Under the pieces are notes generated by a model. The model did not search any database and was not told the origin of the DNA. It saw only the letters and a list, made by a program, of their open reading frames with translations. A DNA stretch of 12,308 nucleotides from Candidatus Didemnitutus sp. (lineage in GTDB: Bacteria > Verrucomicrobiota > Verrucomicrobiia > Opitutales > Opitutaceae). Made by a program: the position numbers and the translations under genes. This document shows, in pieces, positions 6,295 through 12,308 of the stretch. Numbering within the stretch: the first letter of the stretch is position 1; each line of letters begins with the position of its first letter. Location of the stretch: positions 1 to 12,308 of the forward strand of contig JAUXOH010000307.1 of assembly GCA_030682505.1 (NCBI GenBank). The letters run 5' to 3'.

Positions 6295-8487
6295 TTAGCG
6301 CAGGAAGGCCTCGTGGAGGCCGCCGTCGACCGTGAGGATCTGGCCGGTGGTCTTGCTCAAACGCTGGGAGACGAGAAGAAAATAGGCCTCGGCCTGATCG
6401 GCGGGCGTGATCGGCGACTTGGTCAGCGTCCGGTCCGCATAGAACTGGGCGAGCTTCTGCACGAGGGAATCGGTGGGCTCGTCGTCGGTGTAAGGCAGGT
6501 GGTATTTCGCCAGTGAGCCGATGACGCGATCGCGCGGAAACATGGCCGAACCCTGCACCACGGTGGCGGGAGCCACGCCATTGACGCGCACCAACGGCGC
6601 CAGCTCGATGGCGAGTTCGCGCACGAGGTGATTGGCGGCCGCCTTGGAGGTGTCGTAGGCGAGGGAACCCTTCTTCGCGACGACGGCGTTGGCCGAGGTG
6701 GTGAGCACGAGCTGACCCTTGAGGCCTTGTTCCTTCCATGTCTTGAACGCTTCGTCACCGACGATGTAGCCGCCGGTGACATTGACGTTGAAGGTGAAGG
6801 CCCATTTGTCGTCCGGCACGTGACCGGTCGTGTCACTCGGCCAGAAAACCCCCGCCGTGACACAGATGGAATCAAACCCACCGTAGGCCAGCACGACCTG
6901 ATCGAGCATCGCCCGCACGCTGGCGCGATCGGTGATGTTGCACGCGAGGCCGAGGACCGGGCCGCAATTGGAAAGACCGGAACCAGCGACGCCGATGCCG
7001 AGGCCATGTTGGTTGGTGATTTCCTTCGCCGTGGCCTGCGCCGCCTCGGCGTTCAGGTCGACACACACGACGTGCGCGCCATCCTTGACGAGGCGGAGGG
7101 CGGTTTCCTTGCCGATGCCGGATCCCGCACCCACCACGATCACGACCTGCCGCGCGAGTTCCTTTTCGGCCGGCATGCGCTGGAGCTTGGCCTCCTCGAG
7201 CAGCCAATACTCGATGTCGAACGCTTCCTGTTGCGGCAGGGCGATGTAGGTATCGATCGCCTCCGCGCCGCGCATGACCTCCACGGCACAATTGTAGAAT
7301 TCCGCCGTGACGCGCGACTCGGACTTGTCCTTGCCCCACGCGATCATGCCGACCCCCGGAATCAGAACCACGGTCGGATTCGGATCCCTCATCGCCGGCG
7401 ATGTCGCCCGTTTGCATTTCGCATAGTAGGCCGCGTAGTCCTTCCGGTAGGCGGTGAGCCCGGTCGCCAGCTTGGACTTGAGTGCGGCCACGTCCTCGCT
7501 CTGGGGATTCCAATCCACGTAGAGCGGCTTGATCTTGGTGCGGAGAAAATGATCGGGGCAGGAAGTGCCCAGTTCGGCGAGACGAGCGGCGTCCTTCGAG
7601 TTAACAAAACGCAGGATCTTGGCGTCATCCTGGATCGTGCCGATGAAGCGCTTGGGCTGCGAAACCTGGCCGCGCAACCAGGGCAGAATCGCGGCGAACG
7701 TGGCCCGGCGCTTGGCTTCTTCGAGCGTCTGGTATTTTGGTCCACCGAAGGCCGTGGCGTCTCCGCCTTTGGCCGCGTATTTCGCCTCGATGTAGGCGGA
7801 GGCTTTTTCGATGCAGTCGAGCGTGTAGGTGTAGCAGGCCTTGTCGTCGTCGGCCCACGAGATGAACCCGTGCTGGCCCATCATGATGGAACGGACCTTT
7901 GGCTGCTGTTGACAGATGGTCTGCATGGCGAGCCCAAGCTCGAAGCCCGGTCGCATCCAGGGCACGCCGGCCATTTCTCCCTCGAAGATCTCCTGGGTCA
8001 GCCGTTCGCAGTTCTTGGCCGCGGCGATCGCGATGACCGCATTCGGGTGCATGTGATCGATGATCTTGCCCGGGATGAAGCTGTGCAGCGGCGTGTCAAT
8101 CGACGAGGCTCGGGGATTGAGGTTGAAGGTCGTGTGGGCATACATCCCGACCATGTCATCCTCGGCTGGCTGCTTCAGGCCTTTGTCGGCGCGCGCCGCG
8201 TAGAGCTGCTGCAGGTCGATCAGCTTTTGCTGGTAGAGCGACGAGAAATTTTCGCGGGTGCTGGTGCGCAGGTCGCCGCCGGAGCCCTTCACCCAGAGCA
8301 CCTCGACCGGTTGCCCGGTGAGCGGATCCTGCTCGGTGAGCTTGGACGATGTGTTGCCGCCGCCCGTGTTGGTGACGCGCTGGTCGCTGCCGAGCAGGTT
8401 GGAGCGATAAACGAGACGACCGACCTGATCCAGGGCCGCGGCCTTGGCGTCATCCCAGAGAAAGTTCACAAATTGGTAAGTGGGCAT
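6295..8487 (-). CDS. Fused L-rhamnulose-1-phosphate aldolase / L-lactaldehyde dehydrogenase (short-chain dehydrogenase type, RhaEW-like)
   Basis: This 730-residue two-domain enzyme begins with a class II aldolase domain (about 1-430). It carries GGGNTSSK (42-49) and probable metal ligands H135, H145, H147 and H206 (in MMGQHGF). It should cleave rhamnulose-1-phosphate to DHAP and L-lactaldehyde. A short-chain dehydrogenase domain follows (about 445-730), with dinucleotide motif GAGSGIGK (453-460), D477 at the end of the second strand (suggesting NAD+), S598 and the catalytic YDTSK (Y611, K615), ending in TVDGG. It should oxidise lactaldehyde to L-lactate. The fusion type is known as RhaEW (YuxG in Bacillus) or RhaD in rhizobia. 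A glycine-rich stretch at about 495-510 precedes ACNITD. The ATG at 8487 is 12 nt after the rhaI stop without a Shine-Dalgarno. Its stop is 1 nt from rhaB. Confidence 0.95.
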   Translation of the reverse strand: MPTYQFVNFLWDDAKAAALDQVGRLVYRSNLLGSDQRVTNTGGGNTSSKLTEQDPLTGQPVEVLWVKGSGGDLRTSTRENFSSLYQQKLIDLQQLYAARADKGLKQPAEDDMVGMYAHTTFNLNPRASSIDTPLHSFIPGKIIDHMHPNAVIAIAAAKNCERLTQEIFEGEMAGVPWMRPGFELGLAMQTICQQQPKVRSIMMGQHGFISWADDDKACYTYTLDCIEKASAYIEAKYAAKGGDATAFGGPKYQTLEEAKRRATFAAILPWLRGQVSQPKRFIGTIQDDAKILRFVNSKDAARLAELGTSCPDHFLRTKIKPLYVDWNPQSEDVAALKSKLATGLTAYRKDYAAYYAKCKRATSPAMRDPNPTVVLIPGVGMIAWGKDKSESRVTAEFYNCAVEVMRGAEAIDTYIALPQQEAFDIEYWLLEEAKLQRMPAEKELARQVVIVVGAGSGIGKETALRLVKDGAHVVCVDLNAEAAQATAKEITNQHGLGIGVAGSGLSNCGPVLGLACNITDRASVRAMLDQVVLAYGGFDSICVTAGVFWPSDTTGHVPDDKWAFTFNVNVTGGYIVGDEAFKTWKEQGLKGQLVLTTSANAVVAKKGSLAYDTSKAAANHLVRELAIELAPLVRVNGVAPATVVQGSAMFPRDRVIGSLAKYHLPYTDDEPTDSLVQKLAQFYADRTLTKSPITPADQAEAYFLLVSQRLSKTTGQILTVDGGLHEAFLR

Positions 8488-8499
8488 GTGGGGAAAAAG

Positions 8500-9756
8500 T
8501 TAGCGACGTTGGGAGAGAACTTCACGCTCGTAGGTTTGAACCGTCGGGAGCCAGGTGCGGTCGCCGGGAGTGTTCTGGCGGCGGCAATGTTCCTCCCACA
8601 CCGCGCCGAACGGAAGGGTCTTGAGTTCCTCGAGGAGGGCGAGGCGCGCGGTGTAGTCGCCCGCGCCTTCAAGTTCGCGCAGCTGGGCGGAAGGCTCGAG
8701 GAGGGCGGCGAGGAGGCACTTCAGGGCGTTGCGCGTGCCAATGACCCAAGCGGCGACCCGGTTGATGCTGGCATCGAAGTAATCGAGTCCAATGGCGGTG
8801 CGCGGAAGGAAGTCGCCCCGGACGAGTTCCTCGAACAGGGCCCGTGTCGGGTCATCGAAGAGCACCACATGATCGCTGTCCCACCGCACCCCGCGGCTGA
8901 CGTGGAGCAGAAGACCGGGAACAAACTGCAGCACGGACGAAATCTTGTCGGCCACCGACTCGGTGGGATGGAAGTGGCCCATGTCGAGGCAGAGCATTTT
9001 TTGCCGCGTCGTCGCGTAGCCGAGGTAGAACTCATGCGAGCCCACGACATAGCTCTCGGAACCGATGCCGAAGAGTTTGCATTCCACCGCATCGCGCTGG
9101 TGGGCCTCGTCGAGCTTTTCCTTGAACACGGCATCCAGCGAGGTGGCGAGACGTTCGCGCGGGCCCTTGCGATCAGCCGGCAGATCCTTGTGGCCGTCGG
9201 GAATCCAGACGTTCGTCACGGTCGGCGTGCCCAGCGCCCTGCCCATGGCGGCGGCGATGTGGCGACAGGCGATGGCGTGCTCGATCCAGAATTGGCGAAT
9301 GGCGGGATCGCGGTGGGAGAGCGTGAAGCCATCCGCGGCGAGCGGGTGGGAGAAACAGGTGGGATTGAAATCCAGGCCCATGCCGCGCGCCTTCGCCCAC
9401 TCGATCCAGCTTTGAAAATGCTCCGGCCCGATCGCATTGCGTTCAACCTTTTGGCCGGCGAAGTCGCCGTAGATGGCGTGGAGATTGAACCGGTGCCGTC
9501 CGGGAATAAGGGGCAGTGCGACGTCGAGGTCGCGGCGGAGCTCATCGATCGTGCGGGCCTTGCCGGGGTGGTTGCCCGTGGCCTGGATTCCGCCGCCTTC
9601 CAGCGTGGCGCCCGCGCGTTCGAAGCCGCCGACGTCGTCGCCTTGCCAGCAATGCAACGAGATCGGCGTGCGGGCGAGGGTGGCCAAGGCGGCCTCGGTC
9701 TCCACTCCGCAGGCCGCATAGGTTTCCCGGACAGAATCGTAAGAGGTCGAGCTCAT
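8500..9756 (-). CDS. rhaI: L-rhamnose isomerase (RhaA/RhaI type)
   Basis: The 418-residue enzyme interconverts L-rhamnose and L-rhamnulose, the first step of the pathway, in the cytoplasm and normally with Mn2+. The diagnostic ISLHCWQGDDVGGFE lies near the N-terminus. NLHAIYGDF, GLDFNPTCFSHP, CLDMGHFHPTE (metal-binding histidine region) and RGVRWDSDHVV (two metal-binding aspartates) follow. Length is close to E. coli RhaA (419), which supports the ATG at 9756. The frame stays open to 9924, but that extension would cross the divergent promoter region and overlap araC, and it has no family similarity that I recognise. It is the first gene of the operon, with a 116-bp divergent spacer to the AraC regulator. 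No Shine-Dalgarno precedes the start. The stop is followed 12 nt later by the fused aldolase gene. Confidence 0.96.
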   Translation of the reverse strand: MSSTSYDSVRETYAACGVETEAALATLARTPISLHCWQGDDVGGFERAGATLEGGGIQATGNHPGKARTIDELRRDLDVALPLIPGRHRFNLHAIYGDFAGQKVERNAIGPEHFQSWIEWAKARGMGLDFNPTCFSHPLAADGFTLSHRDPAIRQFWIEHAIACRHIAAAMGRALGTPTVTNVWIPDGHKDLPADRKGPRERLATSLDAVFKEKLDEAHQRDAVECKLFGIGSESYVVGSHEFYLGYATTRQKMLCLDMGHFHPTESVADKISSVLQFVPGLLLHVSRGVRWDSDHVVLFDDPTRALFEELVRGDFLPRTAIGLDYFDASINRVAAWVIGTRNALKCLLAALLEPSAQLRELEGAGDYTARLALLEELKTLPFGAVWEEHCRRQNTPGDRTWLPTVQTYEREVLSQRR

Positions 9757-9762
9757 GGTAAG

Positions 9763-9856
9763 ATGCAGAAAGTGACGCCGATGTTTTGGCGGACCAGAAT
9801 GCCTTGTTGCCATGACTATAGAGTGAAAAAGGAGGCTTGGAAATGCACGAGATGAC
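9763..9856 (+). repeat. Spaced direct repeat ATGCA-N5-TGAC, candidate AraC-family operator
   Basis: ATGCA followed after 5 nt by TGAC occurs at 9763-9776 and again at 9843-9856, in the same orientation and exactly 80 bp apart. Both copies lie inside the rhaI/araC divergent spacer. AraC-family proteins usually recognise direct repeats with two major-groove contacts, and the 9843 copy sits at the -35 side of the proposed rha promoter, a normal activator position. Nine matching bases could still be chance, and no homologous spacer was available for comparison. Confidence 0.3.
9815..9843 (-). promoter_or_regulatory. Candidate sigma70-like promoter of the rha-lut operon
   Basis: On the minus strand TTTCCA (9843-9838, four of six -35 positions) is separated by 17 nt from TATAGT (9820-9815, five of six -10 positions). 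This predicts a start near 9808 and a leader of about 52 nt before rhaI. The poor -35 box suits an activator-dependent promoter, and a copy of the ATGCA-N5-TGAC repeat lies immediately upstream. It is inferred from motifs only. Confidence 0.3.
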
Positions 9857-9863
9857 CTTTTAG
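9826..9863 (+). promoter_or_regulatory. Strong Shine-Dalgarno plus 6-codon ORF (MHEMTF) ahead of araC, in frame but closed by TAG
   Basis: AAAAAGGAGG (9826-9835) is a full Shine-Dalgarno, 7 nt before an ATG at 9843. That ATG opens a six-codon frame encoding MHEMTF, ending at TAG 9861-9863. The araC ATG follows 9 nt later (9873), exactly 30 nt downstream of the first ATG and therefore in the same frame. Three readings are possible: a leader peptide coupled to araC, an araC whose original N-terminus has acquired a nonsense codon with re-initiation at 9873, or a base-call error. The araC ATG itself has only an A-rich sequence in front of it. Confidence 0.5.
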
Positions 9864-9872
9864 ATACAAAAA

Positions 9873-10781
9873 ATGCCGCAAACGAAAGGTCGCGCCAGTT
9901 TTCACCGTTACCTCGCTGATTCACCCGAGTCAGAAGCGTGGGGCGTGGCGGTGACGGCCGCGGGTCGGCAGCTGAGCCCGGCGGGCGCGGCCTATCCGCC
10001 GGCGGGACATCCGGCCGACCATGCCTTCTCGTGGGAGAAGGGGCGGGTGCTCGCGGCTTGCCAAGTGGTGTTGATCACCGCGGGCCGGGGTCGGTTCGAG
10101 TCCCGGGCCACGGGCCTCCAGCCGGTCGAAGCGGGAACAGCGCTGGTCGTGCTGCCTGGCGTGTGGCACCGCTACGCTCCGGACCCGGCGACGGGCTGGG
10201 AGGAGCAATGGATCGAATTGCGCGGAGCCGTGGTGGAAAATCTGCAGCGTCGCGGGGTGTTGAGTCCGAAGCATGCGGTCATCGCCGTGGAGCGACGCTT
10301 GGAACTGGCGGGGATCTTCGACGGCATTCTCGCGCGGTTTGGACGCGACACGGCGGTGGCGTGCGATCCGGAGCGCGCGGCGCTGGGCCTGCAGGTGCTG
10401 GCCCTGATCAGCGGGGTGGGAGGACAGGGTGAGACTCCCGACTCCGTGGCTGCCTTGATCGGGCGGGCGGAGCGCCTGCTCGCGGACAGGGTGGAGAGCG
10501 CCCCGGCGATGCCAGCGCTCGCCCGCGAGCTCGGTGTGGCCTACTCGCATTTCCGGCGGGAATTCAAGCGGCACACCGGCTTGTCGCCGCAGCGTTACCT
10601 GGGCCAGTTGCGCTTGGAGAAGGCGTGTCGCATCTTGGGCACGACGGCGGAGCCGGTGAAGTCCATCGCCGACCGGCTGGGTTTTTGTTCACCGTATCAT
10701 TTCTCCACGGCGTTCAAGCGCCACTTCGGCGTCGCGCCCGACCACTGGCGTCGGCAACACGTCGATGAAACGACGACCTGA
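9873..10781 (+). CDS. AraC-family transcriptional regulator, probable rhamnose regulator
   Basis: The 302-residue cytoplasmic DNA-binding protein has an N-terminal cupin-like sensing domain, with VEAGTALVVLPGVWHRYAP (85-103) and a Trp-rich stretch ending in WIELRG (113-118). This is the usual effector-binding fold of sugar-responsive AraC proteins. The C-terminal pair of helix-turn-helix motifs is complete: MPALARELGVAYSHFRREFKR (about 213-233) and VKSIADRLGFCSPYHFSTAFK (about 262-282), then the family ending HFGVAPDHWRR. It is divergent from rhaI across 116 bp, so it most likely responds to L-rhamnose or L-rhamnulose and activates the rha-lut operon. That role is inferred from position, and I do not assign a symbol. 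The start at 9873 lacks a Shine-Dalgarno, and an in-frame upstream ATG with a strong one is cut off by TAG. Confidence 0.93.
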   Translation: MPQTKGRASFHRYLADSPESEAWGVAVTAAGRQLSPAGAAYPPAGHPADHAFSWEKGRVLAACQVVLITAGRGRFESRATGLQPVEAGTALVVLPGVWHRYAPDPATGWEEQWIELRGAVVENLQRRGVLSPKHAVIAVERRLELAGIFDGILARFGRDTAVACDPERAALGLQVLALISGVGGQGETPDSVAALIGRAERLLADRVESAPAMPALARELGVAYSHFRREFKRHTGLSPQRYLGQLRLEKACRILGTTAEPVKSIADRLGFCSPYHFSTAFKRHFGVAPDHWRRQHVDETTT

Positions 10782-10817
10782 ACTTCCGGCCGGTCGGCAG
10801 CAAACTTGGGCGCGCGG
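10782..10817 (+). other. Short convergent intergenic gap
   Basis: Thirty-six bases separate the araC stop from the stop of the convergent GxGYxYP gene. A CCGGCCGG palindrome is present, but there is no T-run on either side, so no intrinsic terminator can be called. Transcripts from the two genes may overlap at their 3' ends. Confidence 0.6.
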
Positions 10818-12308
10818 CTATTCCGGTGGGTACCCGGTGAAGTGCTTGGGATCTTCCGGGTCCTGGTAGCGCGTCGTGTAAGTTTTCTTGCTGGCGGCGA
10901 GTTTGAGGAAGACATCGATCGGCACGATTTCGACCGGGCCTTCGAGCTGGCGGGTGATTTCAACGAGACTGTTGACGTCGTTTGATTCACGCACGTGCAC
11001 GAGGAGAAAGTAAGGTCGCTTCGCGTTGAGGGCGATGAGTTCGTTAAGGTCGGCGGTCACCTCGGCGCGCGGACGCTTGGGATCGATGTAATAGTCGTAG
11101 GAGATCATCGGGCGGGTATCTCGCAGGTCGCGCGTGCGGGCCGGCCCATAGCCGTTGATGAAGCCGAGGACGTTCGGGAAAGCGGCGTAGTAACGGTCGA
11201 CGGTTTCCTTGGTCAGGTCGGCGTTGCCCACGTTGCCGTCCGCGGCTGAGTTGTCCATGATCTCCATGATGCGCTCATCGAGCAGTTCCATCATTTCGCT
11301 GGCTTCACGCATGAGAATGGCGAAGCGGTCGGCGGGGATGTGGTTGGGATACATGTAGCCCGGGCCGGAGAGGCCGCCGATGAAGTAGTCGTTGGGGGTC
11401 GCGCTCTCGTGAAAATATTCCAAGGCGGCGGGGGAGAAACTCGACCAGTTCATCGTGACCTGCCAGCCAAAGGGCAGCTTGCCGCGACCGGGTTTGGTCC
11501 ACACGCCGATGCCGATCGAATCGGACTGCACGAAGGCAAGATAGACTTTCTCCCCGGCGACGAGCTGGGCGTCCCGGTCGACGCGGTGGTTGTTGGTGAA
11601 CTTGAAGCCCTGGGTGAAGGTGAACTGGCAGTTGAAGGAGAGGTTGGGCAGGTTGTGCAGGCCCTCCATCTTCAGGCCATACATCGAGAGCAGCGTGGTG
11701 TATTGCTCCTCGGTGTCCTTGGCATAGGAATGCCAGCCGAAGACGAAGCCCCCGGGGGTCATCTCGCGCATCAGGCGGCGATTGAGCGCTACCTCGGCGG
11801 GGTGGGCGGGATTGGCGGAGAGGTCGTGGAAAAACATGCGCTCGCGCACGCCCCAGTCGGCCATGGCCGGTTGGCGCACGGGCCCGGCGTGCCCGCCCAT
11901 GAGCATGATCTTGTCCTTGTTGCATCGCGACCAGTAGCGGGCGTAGGCGTCGGCGTAGATTTGATCGTCGGTCTGACCCTGATAACGGCCGCGCAGGTCA
12001 TCGATCCGGGACAGCCCGTGGCGTTCGACGAGCGGGATCAAGGCTTCAGTGACGACGACGGCGTCGTCGAGTCCGGCGATGGTGAAGGCAACGTTCATCG
12101 TGGCACTCACGGCCGGGTCCCAGACGACGTAGCCTTTGGCGTGCTGCCGAAAAAGCGCGAGGGCCTCCTCGGTGGTCTTGAGTTCGGTGAAGGAGACGTG
12201 GTGCTTGCGCTGGTAGAATTCGAACAGCGGGCCCGTGATCTCCCACTGAAATTCCGGCGGGTGCACGATGTAGAGCTGGGGAGCAGCGCGGTTGGCCAGG
12301 CCCTGCAG
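10818..12308 (-). CDS. GxGYxYP-family protein (putative glycoside hydrolase), 5' end outside window
   Basis: The visible 496 residues are open from the window edge to TAG 10818-10820. The family motif GPGYMYP (GxGYxYP) is at visible residues 315-321 (about 11366-11346). The first visible residues, LQGLANRAAPQLYIV, resemble the N-terminal LQGLxNR region of this family, so little beyond a signal peptide and a few tens of residues is probably missing. An in-frame GTG at 12266 is internal, not the start. WTKPGRGKLPFGWQVTMNWS and NGYGPARTRDLRDTRPMISY are other conspicuous stretches. The family is annotated as a putative glycoside hydrolase but its substrates are poorly defined, and I cannot name catalytic residues. 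It is convergent with the AraC gene and next to rhamnose catabolism, which hints at a role in rhamnose-containing glycan breakdown. Export cannot be judged from this fragment. Confidence 0.88.
   Translation of the reverse strand: MQGLANRAAPQLYIVHPPEFQWEITGPLFEFYQRKHHVSFTELKTTEEALALFRQHAKGYVVWDPAVSATMNVAFTIAGLDDAVVVTEALIPLVERHGLSRIDDLRGRYQGQTDDQIYADAYARYWSRCNKDKIMLMGGHAGPVRQPAMADWGVRERMFFHDLSANPAHPAEVALNRRLMREMTPGGFVFGWHSYAKDTEEQYTTLLSMYGLKMEGLHNLPNLSFNCQFTFTQGFKFTNNHRVDRDAQLVAGEKVYLAFVQSDSIGIGVWTKPGRGKLPFGWQVTMNWSSFSPAALEYFHESATPNDYFIGGLSGPGYMYPNHIPADRFAILMREASEMMELLDERIMEIMDNSAADGNVGNADLTKETVDRYYAAFPNVLGFINGYGPARTRDLRDTRPMISYDYYIDPKRPRAEVTADLNELIALNAKRPYFLLVHVRESNDVNSLVEITRQLEGPVEIVPIDVFLKLAASKKTYTTRYQDPEDPKHFTGYPPE

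Noticed and set aside
6628..9855. A 1075-codon open frame on the + strand, antisense to rhaI and the fused aldolase gene
   Set aside because: The opposite strand has two genes with intact catalytic motifs over the same span. Long antisense frames are expected where third codon positions are G/C-rich. The translation is rich in Arg, Gly, Val and His with no recognisable domain, and it would run into the divergent promoter region.
9757..9924. N-terminal extension of rhaI to a start at 9924
   Set aside because: It would cross the divergent spacer and overlap araC. The ATG at 9756 gives the normal isomerase length and the extension resembles nothing in the family.
10093..10105. A 13-bp identity (GGTTCGAGTCCCG) between the tRNA-Asp T-arm (1989-2001) and the araC coding region, considered as an att-site pair
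   Set aside because: The match stops on both sides, does not reach the tRNA 3' end, and falls in the middle of an intact araC reading frame. A 13-mer match somewhere in 12 kb is expected by chance.

Overview
The window looks like a high-GC chromosomal segment from a Verrucomicrobiota bacterium, most likely near Opitutaceae. This is an inference from three things: GC-rich coding with heavy third-position G/C, the combination of a fused rhamnulose-phosphate aldolase/dehydrogenase with LutABC and a GxGYxYP-family protein, and the near absence of Shine-Dalgarno sequences. No 16S or marker phylogeny is available here to confirm it.

Region 1 (1-2047, + strand) is housekeeping. It holds the 3' end of a DHH/DHHA1 phosphoesterase gene (NrnA-like), then truB (tRNA pseudouridine-55 synthase) and ribF (riboflavin kinase/FAD synthetase), joined by ATGA and GTGA start/stop overlaps. 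An intact tRNA-Asp(GTC) with encoded CCA follows. It has a plausible stable-RNA promoter that overlaps the ribF stop codon, and a strong intrinsic terminator.

Region 2 (2088-9756, - strand) is one tightly packed catabolic operon transcribed right to left: rhaI (L-rhamnose isomerase) > rhaEW-type fused aldolase/dehydrogenase > rhaB (rhamnulokinase) > lutA > lutB > lutC. Gaps are 12, 1, -1, 5 and -4 nt. The predicted chemistry is continuous: L-rhamnose to L-rhamnulose, to rhamnulose-1-phosphate, to DHAP plus L-lactaldehyde. The fused dehydrogenase then oxidises lactaldehyde to L-lactate and the LutABC iron-sulfur complex oxidises lactate to pyruvate. Both halves of the sugar therefore reach central metabolism from one transcript, with no microcompartment genes and no propanediol branch in view.

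Region 3 (9757-10781) is the control region. A 116-bp divergent intergenic region and an AraC-family regulator (+ strand) face the operon. This spacer holds the only consensus Shine-Dalgarno seen in front of any gene checked. That SD sits ahead of a 6-codon ORF in frame with araC but separated from it by TAG. The spacer also holds a spaced direct repeat (ATGCA-N5-TGAC, copies 80 bp apart) and a candidate rha promoter.

Region 4 (10818-12308, - strand, 5' end outside the window) encodes a GxGYxYP-family protein, a putative glycoside hydrolase family, convergent with araC. It may supply sugar from a rhamnose-containing glycan, but that is inference only.

No transposase, integrase, CRISPR array or phage gene was seen. 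No stretch over 300 bases lacks a gene.
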